NCBI RefSeq assembly: GCF_002443255.2
Contig: NW_019211457.1
Location: forward strand, 14,669,353-14,733,352
Origin: Varroa destructor
Taxonomy: Eukaryota; Arthropoda; Arachnida; Mesostigmata; Varroidae
Reading direction: 5' to 3'
DNA length: 64,000 nucleotides
Position 1 is the stretch's first letter. Each line of letters begins with the position of its first letter. Shown here one piece after another: positions 32,436 through 45,550 of the stretch. The notes under the pieces were generated by a model. It was not told where the DNA came from and searched no databases. It worked only from the letters and a program-made list of their open reading frames with translations. Both the position numbers and the translations under genes were made by a program.

Positions 32436-34156
32436 GCGTCTTCGTGCAGCTCGGTGCGGCAATACGCAACTAATCTAATCCGTGCGAGTACTTTTAGCCG
32501 AGCAGGTGCAACATGTTTGGTGAAAATCGCAACGAGTAGAAGAAACAAAATTGCACCTTCTGCGCCTGATACACAGTGCAATAAAGTGCGAAATCAAATA
32601 AACAAACGCCCATGCCTATGCAACGATGGGACACCCAAAAAATGATAACCCCAGCTGTTTTCTCGAGGACGATTTCAACAGCAGCCACGAACGTTCGCGA
32701 CACAGTATCGTATTGTAATAAGTAATGCACAGTCAGTCAGTGCAATTTGTCTTGTCAGATTACGAAACAATTCAAGAGATGAACGACGATTACTGATCCG
32801 CGTATGCCCACTAAATAATCTGATGTGATCAAGAACTGGGTTCAACCCAAGCCATCCACTCATAATAAGAGTATGAATGAGCTTTATTTCTATGTATATT
32901 CATGTGTATCATTTGTATGTATTTATTTTCCGTGGAAAGTAATTTGCTTCTGAAAATCTAACGCGAGAAAGTTCTTTTGAACCCATTTTTTTAAAATCCT
33001 TGATCGTTTTCCCGCACTGTAAGAAAGATAGCCAGCAGTTAATACCACACACTTAAAGAAGATGTAACATTGGAACAGCGCGGACAAACAATTTGAAACG
33101 TAGGAAGCTTCGAATCGCCCAACGACTTGCAGCAAACTACAATACACGGGCAATCTACATATTCATTGAAGTAAAATAAACGTTTCATATTAATAGCTAA
33201 AAGGAAATGATAAACTCAAAACAAACGATTACAATCGAACATGACGCCGATTACCTTTCGCCATTTTTGCCTGCTAGCATTTATTCGGTCCACTTCATCA
33301 TTACCATTAGAACCAGCAGAATGTAGCAATTCGATTAGGGCATCTTCTCACACGTCCGACGACTTACACGATAAACACGAAAATCAGCTTCCTTTCTTCT
33401 CCAGCACCCGACGCGACCGATAGCGCGGAACTCTGGCTAACTATAGAAACGTATCACGCGACACTTTCTGCTAATATTTTAGTTGTAAGTTTTTGTCTAG
33501 ACGAACCCATATCAACGATATTTTTGACATCATCTCAATATACCGATATCTATGTGTGTATATGTAATACATATAGATAATCTAAAACAAATTATTGCTT
33601 CGGTTCAACCGTTGTAACTGCTCAGCTGATCAACGCAACAATGACACACGTTTAAGCGTCGCCAAATGTTCCGTCGTCGTGCCACTGATTATTGTTGTTA
33701 GATTGCCGGTGTGTCTGTGACGGGCATTGGTCTTAGAAATCAAAATACTCAAAAACACGCCAGGCTCAGTTTAAAATGATGATCGTAGCCTCCTGCTCTA
33801 CTGCAATGCGCAGCATCTTCTACTTGGGGCATCTGCATATATGTACATATAAGTATCGAATGAGTCGAATCACAAATTATGCTGAAAGTGACACCAAGTT
33901 ATAAAAACACTGTCTTATCTACAAAGGCTGATACGTGCGTTGACTTTCGCAGCCTTTTATCAGGCAGATTGTGCTGGTATCCTTAGACGTAATTCTCCAG
34001 ATCCCATTATATTAACATCTTTTATGCAATTGTCATAGATATATATATATCGAACCTATCAAGACAGTCCACGGTGTTGAATATCTGCCGGCAATGAATT
34101 CGCCGTAAAATTTCAATATTATATAATGTTAAAGAAATGTTATATATACGCCCTAT

Positions 34157-34196
34157 AATCCATCACTGATGACACTCGTGTCATCAGTGATGGATT
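34157..34196. repeat. 19-bp perfect inverted repeat, 2-base centre
   Basis: Bases 34157-34175 are the exact reverse complement of 34178-34196, with only TC between them. Such a near-palindrome can form a cruciform. Nothing outside the arms looks like transposon ends. Confidence 0.9.
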
Positions 34197-37100
34197 TTTA
34201 TTGGATTCGATGGAATTTCTTTATATGCTGACAGAATATCTCTACACTACAATAACACAATGAACGGTTTCAATAAAGTTAATATTACTATTATGTTACA
34301 GCATAACATATAACAATAATATTATATTATAAAAACTCTCAATGGTATATATTAGAGTTTAAAAATTATGAAGTTCGTAGGTTCACTGAATTAAACAAGC
34401 CTATAACGCCATTAACTAACTGCCATTTGAAAGTTACCATTTGCAAACACACATTTACTTGTGTATACAAACACACAGCATGGAGGCATGTTACTATGTC
34501 AAGACCATAAATCCATATTGTAACCTTTCAACAAGGCCGATCATGATATCGCCGAATAAGGAGTTACGGATACGTGGATGTCACTTGTGCCGAAGTTCGC
34601 AATATGCACGAGATTCTCAATCAAAAGACGTTTACGTTGTAGAGGAACAGCTCGAAGGAACCAGAAAACAATACCGGCAGGGTTAATACAATGATTGGAT
34701 TGCGGCACTCTAATGCCAATGTGTCCGAACGTTCGTTAATTTCCAGCCGCAGGCCGTCGTCATACATTCGTTTACACAGCTGTTACAACGCAATGACGAC
34801 GTTTTCGACTGAATATAGTCCTCTAAAACGAACGATGAAGCCGTAGCGAATACCAAATATTAACACCACTTCGGAGTACTAATACATGATTTGGGTGAAC
34901 ATAATCACGAATAATTATGTAAGCCAACCAAAATCGCTGCCAACACAACTGTATAAAACAGGCGGTAGGAAAAAAATTGTTGAATACGTTTCATTTGGAA
35001 ATTCCGAAAAAAAAAATTTAGTGTGTACCCAACAGAATACACTTCTGTACATATTTATATGAAGCTCACATTAGCCTTTTGGATTTATTCGTATATGTTT
35101 GATTTTTTGAAAGCTGATTACGATGATAGTAGTCGTGCTTTGATATTATATGTCAAAATCATATGCTAGGGCAATAGAATTTTACTGTATTACGATACAG
35201 ATTTCACAGTTGGCTTTGGTATGACGACTGCCAACAGTTATGTAATAGTTACCCGTTAGGTCCGAAGGTTAACGAAGTATTCTCATTAGAGAAAGGTAGC
35301 ACGTAGTATAACGTCACTAAAACCCGAGGTGTTTTCCTTTTTCATCGATGAATGTCACATGGTAATATAATAATAATAGTACTAATAATTATTATAACTG
35401 TTATGATTATATGTAAATGCTGCAACTACTTTTTGCGTACACAGCGAAAACTCTAACTGTCAGTGAATCTGGGTAATTCATTTTAAAGCTGAGCCCACAA
35501 AGCATTTGGCGTCTTTGGACCGCTCGAGTTATTTTTTAGCAACGACCAAACGCCCAGAACTCACGTTTCTTCTCAGGTCGATATTCTCTCAACGATGCCT
35601 TCTAATAGGTTATTCAATTACTACCGTTCAGTTGTCACTCACAATGACGTGCTGTCATGGAAATTTCAGCAGATAGTAACAACGAAACGATGTAGAGTTA
35701 TTACTCCGTTATTACAAAATATTACAAATTAGCGTTTACGTTACTTATTTATAGCACACAAACTATTTGCACTATACAATAATACCCACTTTACCATTAA
35801 ATGACGCAGAAAATGCTTAGCGTCGAAAGGGCACTTTTTCACAAACAAGATGGCGCACCGTTCTTCATCGCAGTCAAACAGACACTAAAATGTTGGTTAC
35901 ATATTTCCGATAGTTATATGAAATGATTTACTACAACCTAATCTAGAGCCGCCTTTTACGACACATGCCATCGCACAAACTAACAGACTCCAGCGATAAC
36001 TGTCTCGATAACGACTTCCTTCTAATTTACATCGAATTATAGCACAGTACGAAGCTGCAGATATTGTCTCGCTTTCAGTGTTCAACAGCGTCTAGTCCCA
36101 CGTCAGCCAAGCGAAACAATCCAGTGATAAGGAAAATTCGTTAGTTGATTTTTTAACTGCATTCTCTGACATCAAACCGAACCGAAGCTAGACAAAGGTC
36201 TTGGGTTCGGTGCCCTGACTCGTCCAAGTAGAGTGTTAATGCAAACCGATTGGTTCTGCCGTACTGTGAAGTCGCGAGCCAAAATAATCTACCGATGAAT
36301 AGCGGATAATGGGAGGCTAACCGTCAGTTTCGTGAGAAAAGGCAATTCGATGTGATTTTATATAATGAATAGTGACAGAAACGAAGGACATAGTATCTGA
36401 TTCAATAGGCTTGGTTGGTTAGCTGGTTCTAGGACAAAACAACCGTGGAAACAAATAAATACTAACGATTCTAGACGTAAAAAAAACTCGTTATCAAGAA
36501 ACGTAGCCAAATTTAGCTAGAGGTCTCTTAGTCCTTTCTTGTTGAAAATACTTAATTGTGGCAAAAACTAACTGGACAGAATCACTTTTAACATAAAGAC
36601 CGTACGGGCAAAATAGCAAATGCCATATTTTAAAAGGTAATCATTCCGTTGTCAAGGCTTTAATGCAACAACGTTTTGATGAGATCCTGTTACAGTGATC
36701 AGGGAAACCGGCCGACTGCGTTTTGCATTGCCAGGAAACGTGTAACCGATGTCACGTCGCAATCGTTTTGTTTGCTTGTGCAAGTAGCGGCTTTGCATAA
36801 TACTAAATCGACTAGGTTTCATAAAATTTATTAATAACTTATTAGTGCAAGTATATTAATTATTTGTGCTGGTGGCAGGCCCGTTGCTGTTATTTTAAAT
36901 CAACTATTACCACTAGATTAAAAGCGACAAATCTCAGGTGCGGTACTACTGCATCGTAGTATATGTTGTTTTTGAACTCACCGAGGGTCAAGTCGTGATG
37001 AAGTGTACGTGAGGAAAAGCGGAGGCACAGCAAAAATGCGGTAAGAGGGCTTATTGCATTTCATAAGCAACTTAAAATACATCTTCCTAGTAATCTTTTA

Positions 37101-37479
37101 ACTAATCCGCAGTTACAGATTCCTCTGTGTGTAGTCAAGAATATAGCTATCTATAAACATCTGCTGAGCTGAGAACACGTAGACATGTGCTGGATAGAGT
37201 CGATATTCCGAGTTTATTGAATCAAGTTCCATTGGAATAAAAAAATTAGTAATCGATAGTATTCTTGAAACAGGTTAAAATTTCCACAATAAATTAATAA
37301 TAATACAATAATAATAAGTTGTAGACGATACGATAATCTAACAGAAATAATTATATTCAAATTATAGTATTTTAATGCAACATCACCGAAAACAATACTT
37401 TTGAACCCTAACAAGATATAATGCTAGCTGACTATATTATACCCAACGGAGTAGCCACTCAAGTCAAAACATAATTTCA

Positions 37480-37512
37480 GAATCGCTTACATTGTACAAT
37501 ATGTAGCGATTC
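37480..37512. repeat. 12-bp hairpin with one bulged T
   Basis: GAATCGCT(T)ACAT pairs with ATGTAGCGATTC across the loop TGTACAAT. It is a short secondary-structure element with no gene nearby. Confidence 0.6.
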
Positions 37513-37899
37513 AATGTATTCTAAACTGTGTGCCATACCTGTACATTTGTATGATTCGCCTCTATTCGCAATGTATCGGCAGTACCCACTAAGTACCTGT
37601 CTTCTATAATTAGCTAGTCGACAAACCTATACCTCGCGTTTCCTACTTACCCTGTCTTAAGGAGGAGTACAAGAAGACCAACAAAGGTACTGTTATCCTT
37701 ACAGCTAGGTCATATGCCAGAATTTTTACGTTCGCACGTTTTCACGCTGATCTCATACGATTATCCCGTCGCCGTGAGTGACGTTCTAGTTGTAGCTCGC
37801 TTGGGCATTTATTATTGCCTCACTGCGTGCGTTAAGGCCACCCAGCTCTATATAGACCCTTAGTAAAGTTGAACCGGTCATAGCCAACGAAAATTCTTA

Positions 37900-39130
37900 G
37901 TTTGATTACTATCAGTTTTTTCTCCATTTTTGCCGTGCCTAGTCGCCGAAGCCGGTGGGAAATAAGTGTGCCTTTAGTGCTAAGAACATGTGTTTGTTCA
38001 TTGCTTTCAAATCGGCCAGGTCTCTCGTATAGTGGTATTCTTATTCCTCGACCCTATTCATTTAAGCAAATCATCGTTCAGCTTAGATTTCCGAAATGGC
38101 GATACGGTGACAATATATTAGTTGACATGACACTGCAGATATTAATGAGCTTTTCTCAGCTCGTTGCGGCCCCAATAAAATGCTTCATTTCGCTTTTGGA
38201 TCAGATGTGCAGGGCGAGATGAAAAACGTCAATCTTCTGCTCAAACAACTCGGCAAAGGGAGAATTTTCGCTTTCGTTATTACCGGCATTCCTGCAGGAC
38301 CTTCTAAGCATCCGTGTAAGATCATAATGTCTTACTGGCTTGTTTCTTTTTCTGGTTTTAGCGCTGTCACTCGCGCACCTCCTCTACGTTGGTCAGATGT
38401 TTTTCCGCACCCCTCACCAATAGCAGCGGTACCAGCCCTTTCATACAGAACGACAGCGAAGAGGACGATACAAAACTGCCGTTCGTGCATAAAACGCACA
38501 TACTTTCTCCACCTATAAAGGTTCAGCCTCATCAACACGGTTAAGTCAATGAGGTCGACAAAAAACAGAATTCCAGACTCACATCCCTGGCATTTTTTCC
38601 TTGCCGGCACTCGGTGTTGCACGAAGTCTCCGCTGCTATTAGCAACGCAGTTGGTGTTAGTACGGGCTACTTAGAAATGGACGCGACTCGATTGTTCAAG
38701 AAAGTGTCGCCAGCTACGTATTCTGGAATAACCATCACCGAGTTGGTAGCAAAACCCAGAAATCGAACAGTTCCACCCGCACTCTACTGGTTCACAGCTG
38801 CTTTTGGCTTGCCCTTTTCTGGCCGCTCCCCTGGTTGCCCCATAGACAATGCCCAAACTGTATTTGCCGCTAAACGTCAAGACTGCTAACGCGCCAAAGC
38901 GGTGGACGCCTGTGTGTTGCAGACGTTTGATATGCTCGCTCCGTTCGATCTACTACAGTCTGGCAGCATATTCCAGTGCCACAACGGTGCCACGGTGGCA
39001 CCACAACAGTGGAAGCGGCAATACGTTTTTTTGGAAAGCAATTTGCGAAATTTGCAAGGTGTATTTATCGAGACAGTACTGAGGTTGGAGTTTTGTTTAT
39101 CCAGGCAAAACAAATACTTCATTAAAAATT
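37900..39130. other. GC-richer island with overlapping open frames
   Basis: Several frames of 90-114 codons are open on both strands. The longest on the plus strand runs from about 38543 to the TAA at 38887 and contains an internal ATG. None shows a domain, signal peptide or low-complexity signature that I recognise, and no consistent exon chain can be built. Base composition distinguishes the island from its neighbours. It may be an unannotated or noncoding transcript. Confidence 0.25.
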
Positions 39131-39254
39131 AAGGATTTTTGTAAGGAAGGTGTAGCAAAACAAGTCCTGATAGAACGTGTGATCTGGATTCAATGACGGT
39201 TGCGTTCTGATCCCATAGAAGAAATATTGTACTATGGATTTGATGTGTGTCCCA

Positions 39255-39330
39255 GTGATAGCTTAGTAGCTAACGTATTTTCCTGCTAATATATTAGGGA
39301 CACGTTGTGGTCTAGGTTCGTATTGAGAAC
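39255..39330 (+). repeat. tRNA-derived SINE copy
   Basis: TAGCTTAGTAGC (39259-39270) matches the Pol III A-box consensus, and GGTTCGTATTG (39315-39325) matches the B-box. CTAACGT just after the A-box is followed 42 bases later by CTAGG, the same interval as in the copy at 45478-45550. Those two copies align along their length with many shared blocks (CTAACGT, AGGG, CACGT, CTAG, TTCG). The long A-B spacing suggests a SINE head or tRNA pseudogene more than a working tRNA. Confidence 0.55.
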
Positions 39331-40818
39331 CAGCCATCTGATGGAATGCCTAACGGCAATACCGGACGTAAGAGATTAGACGCCTGTACATAGTCAAAAT
39401 ACGCTGTCTACCAGTATATCGCCTTGATGGCCGAATCATTGTATCAAGTGTTTAATAAAAGAAAACCGTGATACAGTAGACGTCAGCTTTTATTAAGAAG
39501 CATTCACGTGGCATAAATCTTCATTACTAATACTAAAATGACGCAAAAAATACGCGAATCGTATACATCGACACGGGTGGAGTACTTTCATAAACCAACC
39601 GTTGTAGCTACAATCTGGAGGCTATTTAATATTTTCACCAACCAATACATATGAATATGTATTTCGTACGCCTCAACGCACAGAAAAAAGAACCAAATAG
39701 TTATTTTCTCTGTGAATGAGTTTCTCTATATCAGGATCCATTACTTTGTATCGAACCCATAGCAGTGCACCTTCCTATAATTGGATCCCGCTAAAAGCGC
39801 TGCTCCGCCTTTTTCCCGTCGTACCGCAATATTGCACTCTTCGAGCCCATTCTAACTATTCAACCTCTCCCGTTACTTTTCATACAGCCAATATTAGCGC
39901 TGTGGCACGCTCGAGTTCCGAGGTTTCCCGCCAATTTGGCGGGCTTTTCACCGTAATCAACAAATATGGATGGCCAGGCGCAAAGTAAACGGCCGAAAAG
40001 TGAGTATAAATTTTACGATTTCAGCATTGTTTTTGACGTCATCGACTGTCCTATGAAGTCGCAGAGACTCGGCAGGTCACAGAGAATTTGCTTCCCGAAC
40101 GAAACTTCCATTATTCCAAATTTCCGCCACTCGATTTGGTAGATAACAGCAAAATGCCGTAGTGCAGCGGTTCTCTACAATTTTGTCATGTTTGTCTTAT
40201 CTTACGCAAACCACACCCAGGGGCTATCTCACGATGGACGTGGAACGACTATTGCTGCAATAACTTTGTGCGCATCAATTAACGCCTGTTTATGATTTGT
40301 CATAGTCGTTCGTTAATAGCTGACATCCTCTGGCTGTGGGCGCGAATCTGGGCTGAGACTGTAATGACATGAACAATTACTTCGGCAGTACTAACAACAC
40401 TGTGTGTTCGAAATATCGTAGTTTCTTTATGGCAGTGATATAATATGATAGCGATAAGTTGTTTGATGTTTTTGTTGTGGTTTGATCCCGTTAGCGACTA
40501 GTTTGGCGCCATCGAATAGATCAATCTAGAGTGCTAGCGCACAGAATTCTAAGTGTACGACTAGTGTAAGGCTAGTTAGCCTCTTCTTGTTTAAAGAATT
40601 AATTGAAGATTGTTGCGGTTTAGAGTGACGAATTTCCAACATAAGTGACCGCATTTGTGAAAAATGGGTACGAGCTTTCTCTCTTAAAATTAGAATTAGG
40701 AGGGTTTTGTACATACTGCTTGAGCTAGTTTACTTACTGATTGTGCATTCCTTTTTCTATTGAGTCATACCAAGGTTTGTCATTGACAGATATTGCATGC
40801 ATCAATAAGTTTTTTTTT

Positions 40819-40831
40819 GGGGGGAGGGGGG
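40819..40831 (+). other. G6-A-G6 run after a T-tract
   Basis: Two blocks of six G separated by one A follow eight T residues, a strongly strand-asymmetric homopolymer patch. It could fold as a quadruplex by splitting the G runs, or may be a replication-slippage hotspot. Confidence 0.5.
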
Positions 40832-43800
40832 TATTTTACATATAGGAAAACAGTTTGTAATGCCGTGTATCCAACAGCTAAGAATATTTACTAATTATTG
40901 TTGGGTACTAGATAAGTTCCATAATGATGGAAGTCCACTGAAGCTTTTTTAACTGATGTCTTAGAAGTAAGCACATAGTGGTGGTAATTATTTCAATGTA
41001 TGTCGACACTGAATGAATTGCTGACAAATAGATTACATGTCTATTCTACTGCGGTTGTAAAGTTGACAACATTTACATATTTTGTCTTAGGCTATTCATC
41101 GTGAAGGATTAGTTATTTTTCAGGCGTAAAGCACTTACCATGAAAATCGATACTTTGTGTGTAAATTCGTTATATTTAAACTGCTGCAAGTACCTGTCCC
41201 ATTGCTGCATTACTCAGCGCAGGGCATCTGACTCCGGTTGGTTAAGGGTATTGCAGCAGAGCGTCGACCATAAAATCATTTCACCACCACGTGTTTTTTG
41301 ATGACATTGCGCCACATTCGTCAGAAAATCGAACTACGTGAGATCTCATGTTATTCTACTGCAAGGTTATTATGCGATCATATACATCAATATTTCTCAA
41401 GGGTATAACCGTCTAACCATAACAAACTCAACACCATGAAAGAGCCTGGATAAAGAGTAGTTTATTGTTGATAGTAGGGTATACTGTAAACAGCTGACTG
41501 CTCTTATGAAATATTTACGAATACAATTGCATAATGCGTGTATGCTGTATCTTTTGCTAAAAACCTTTTCATTTGAAAACGGAGCCTGTATAAGGAGGGT
41601 TAAAATTATCCCACTTACTTCTGCTTATAATAAACTTAGATCAGTTTATTGCTCGTTAGCAACTCAGTCATCTATGGGCTCTGGGCGTCAAGCTAGGACA
41701 CATACCCGTTATGTTAAAACGCTAATTTTCACCATTGAGTACAGATCGATGGAACAATACAAGCAGTATCATATACTAGCTTTACATTATTAGACGTACG
41801 AATAACTAGAAAAGGCTGAGCTGCTATAAGATCTTGAAGCTTACCTAGCCCGAGTGAAGATTCTGGTTGAAGTTAGCTTGAATGCTGAATCTCACGAAAA
41901 AACAGCTTTCGTCTGGAGTTCGTTGTTATTGATTGACCAAACTACGTCTTTGATTTATGATTAGCAAACCTGTAGGTGCGTTAATAGCTCATAAAGTTTG
42001 GTGACGTGTAACTGATCTACTTGGCCACTTCACTCGCATCGTTCCGCAGTCTTACGCGGTCACCCACATGCGCCGTTCGATGTACAAGGGATCATCATTT
42101 CACAAGTAAATATAAGTGCTATTTTAGAAATCTTAATCCATGTGTCTTATCAATAAAGGGTCTAATAAACAGAATTTTTAGTCACTAGTGCATATACAGT
42201 TTTTAACGTACGAGATATCATATACTTGGTGGATGATAGGTTATCTGTTTAATAATTTATATAAGCGTCAAGATACTTCCACTAGGCTTAATAATGCTGC
42301 TGCAGCATGAAACAAGCAGATTAAGAACTGAATCGTACTTGTACACGTCGGAACGTGTCACCTCACAGTGCTTGAAGTGTTTTACTTCACAAATGTTGTA
42401 TAATAACTTAATGGCTTTAATACATGATCTAACTTACCTGCATCTTGCTAAGCGATTGTATTTCATATATAATAGTAAAATTTGGTTAAAATGTAAGGTT
42501 TGAGTGTGAAAGACTAAGCTTCAACTTTAACCTGCTAATAATTATAATAAAAATACAAATAATGAATCTAACTAACTAAAGCTAAACTGAAAGCAAAATA
42601 CATGGTTATTCGTTAGCTAAATTCAACCTCAGCGGTTATTTACTTGGTCATTGCGTGCGTAATATGTCCGCATCGTCCTTGAAGCTGTAAACATACTTGC
42701 GTCGTTGCAGTCCATTTTCGTTGCTAGCGGGGCGAGAAGCCTTCAGGGTGGAGCCCTCTAGCGAATCAAAGCATGTCTGCATCCTATAAGTTGGCCACCA
42801 TTTGCATTGCCAGTCATCTCTAAAGTATACCAAGGTAGGCCTATGCTACGATCTACTAGCTTGTATGCTGTTATACCTTTGTCGAGTTTTCCGATAGCGC
42901 GTTAAAACCGTTTGACGTATCGTCTTGCCTATTGGTAGCGAACGTATGCGGAAATAAACAGGTAAACAAATATTATAGACTGTAGCTTCTTCAGTTTTTA
43001 TTATTATTAATATTATTATCATTGAATTAAATAACATGTTTTATAGTCAAGAATCCACAAACAAAATAGAGAGATGTTGTTAATCGCCTCAACGCTGCTG
43101 CACAAGATAAAAATGCGAGTGTCGTTCGTTTCTTAATAGGAATACGGTATGCTACGTTTACGAATGATGCTGCTTTCCAAACAAGTTTTAACTACAGTTG
43201 GAATAAAATTATGTATTAATATAAATATAATCAAATATATATAATAATAATCATAAAAGTATATTCACTTGATGTACATGAGCAACAAGAAAAATCAAGG
43301 AAGAAAAAGTAAAATTTAAAAGCATAAATACTGTATTTTTTTTTTGGAAATGTTTTCCCCAGTGAAGAAAGGTAAATCTCAATAATGAGTACTCCACCAG
43401 CTTTCACCAACATGGCGCTTCTAGGCTATTGATAAATGAGAAGGCACAAGATCCTTTTTTACTCGTAAGCAAGGCGTTTAATTAAAGGTCTCATTTGAGC
43501 GAGACCGTCTGTAGCGAATTTCGCTCAAGCCTTAATTGCCCCCACCTGCACTAAAGCTTATAATAAGATCCGTATTACATGGAATAAGTGTGCCCTTAAG
43601 GGTCACATATGTTCGTCATGACATCGCGACACATCAACAAAAAACGATTCATTTTAACTGACTGGTTGCCACCGAAATCGGGTATAAGAATGACAAGGGA
43701 AAGCCGAAACTAACTTTGTTGCTCAATAATATTTTTGGCTAACCTGTTACCTTAAGGTTATGACATCTAATACGTGGAACTTGTTCAATCGCTTAAGCTG

Positions 43801-45232
43801 TCGATGTAACGTTCGCGACAGGTTCCGTTTTATGCACACGCATAGAAGTCGATTCTTTTTTATTTCATGGTATATCTACATCAAAAATAATTTCGTTAAA
43901 AGCACAGTTATCGCAATCAGATGTGATTTGAGAAACAACTGATTCTTTGACATGGCGCTGTACAGAAATAGACGCGCCTTCAGATCCATTGATTTGAATA
44001 AATAAGTGCTGTAACGCAGTAAGCTCGGACTCCACCGTCGATGTTAGTTTTTGTATTTCTCTGTAAAGGAACCGGTGGAACGAATAAGATAAGCAACAAT
44101 TTCAGGGTGGAGTCATTCTGCGTACTTACATTACTAGCTACTGATATCTCATGTAAAGTTCTCCCTTCCATACAAGATTCAGGCTGTTTAAGCATGACCA
44201 AACTGAACGCATCGAAAAACTACCTAACTGTAAATATTGATGGGTTTAAAAATCTAAGCTATTTTCTTGTCCAATACAATCGCAAACGACAAGAGCTCAG
44301 AATAAAGCAATTTACTTCTAACTGATCTTCGTTCATCTCGGAATGATAAGCGGAAGAGCCACATAAAACCCTTACTAGCTAGTGTAGCTGCAACTGACCG
44401 TAGACGTCCGGTGCGATCAAGCTGGGTTGTCATTCTAGAAGCGCTCTATGTTATTACTTGCCTCATTCTTTTTCTTAGTTCTATCTTTTCTCTCCAAAGT
44501 GTCTAACCATAAATGGGACAGTGGTTTTAGTCGGCTTAGATGAATATGACCCTTATTAATGTCGTTTTTTGGCAGCATAGCAGTAATCAGCTACAAGCGG
44601 ATACCTCAAGGCAGTTGAAATTAGCGGTAACGTCCAGCTTCCCTGTCGCATCTACATGATTTTATGCTATAAGATACGTTACGATTCAATCAAATGACTA
44701 CGAAAATGTCGATGTTCAGCCGCAGACTTAAGTGGACGTGAACACTCGATTCCTTCTACGGTCATTGAGTATATTATGCATTTCTTTCGAGTAACGTTAA
44801 ATTATGCGTTTTTAGTCTGGAGATGACTTTTCGTTCTACACTATCATCTAATACAGTTACTTCGATACATTTCCTTTCGTCGACTGTTTATGCTATTTTT
44901 TAGCGATGTCGTGTGTAGACCACATTTATATCAGATGACCTTTTTCGTATGTGTTCGGTTTGTTCCTGTAGGTATCAAAGATGTATGCTAAAGTAATTTC
45001 AAAACAGAAAATAGGCTAACTACTAATCTTAGTTGATCTCGTTCATATTTTAGTGTGAAATGTTCAAGGTTTCAACGCACTATTTTTTTCTAGTTTTCTT
45101 TTAAATAAAAAGAATTAAATAGTACGCATCACATGTTAAGCTTGTGCTTCTGAACGCTGAATTCATTCAACAAACACTCAAAAAAGCTGACTGTCCATTA
45201 GATTTTGTCTCGAGTCTCTGATGGCTCCAGCT

Positions 45233-45259
45233 TATATATATATATATATATATATATAA
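45233..45259. repeat. (TA)n microsatellite
   Basis: About 27 bases of uninterrupted TA dinucleotides. Confidence 0.85.
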
Positions 45260-45477
45260 ATTATATCTCAAATCTGTAGCTAACAATCTATAGCTAGATT
45301 TGTAACACAAGCGTGCTAACTAACTGTTATAAATGAGTTGCACGTAAAAACTGCAAGAAAATACATGATTGGCTTAGACATTCAGGTATAAGCATGATCA
45401 GTTAACGAAAGTTGGTAGAGGTTTTCTAAAAAGGTCGGACCCACATATCCATATAGCGGTTTCCAGTATGATTTACT

Positions 45478-45550
45478 AGTAGTACACTGACTAACGTGTT
45501 TGCTTGTTAAATATAGGGCCACGTGAACTTGCCTAGTTTCGAATCCGGAC
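45478..45550 (+). repeat. tRNA-derived SINE copy
   Basis: CTAACGTGTTTGC is followed 42 bases later by CTAGTTTCGAATCCGG, which includes a B-box-like TTCGAATCC. The A-box side (TAGTACACTGACTAACG) is degraded. Alignment with the element at 39255-39330 keeps block order and spacing without gaps between CTAACG and CTAG. I infer the same repeat family. Confidence 0.5.

Larger units (their letters stand above)
30810..37850. other. AT-rich noncoding stretch
   Basis: No gene is supported. Notable items are a hairpin followed by a T-tract at 32099-32128, an 11-bp hairpin at 32408-32435, a perfect 19-bp inverted repeat at 34157-34196, a 12-bp bulged hairpin at 37480-37512 and a B-box-like block (GGGTTCGGTGCCC) near 36207. 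Open frames are below about 80 codons and overlap on both strands. Confidence 0.5.
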
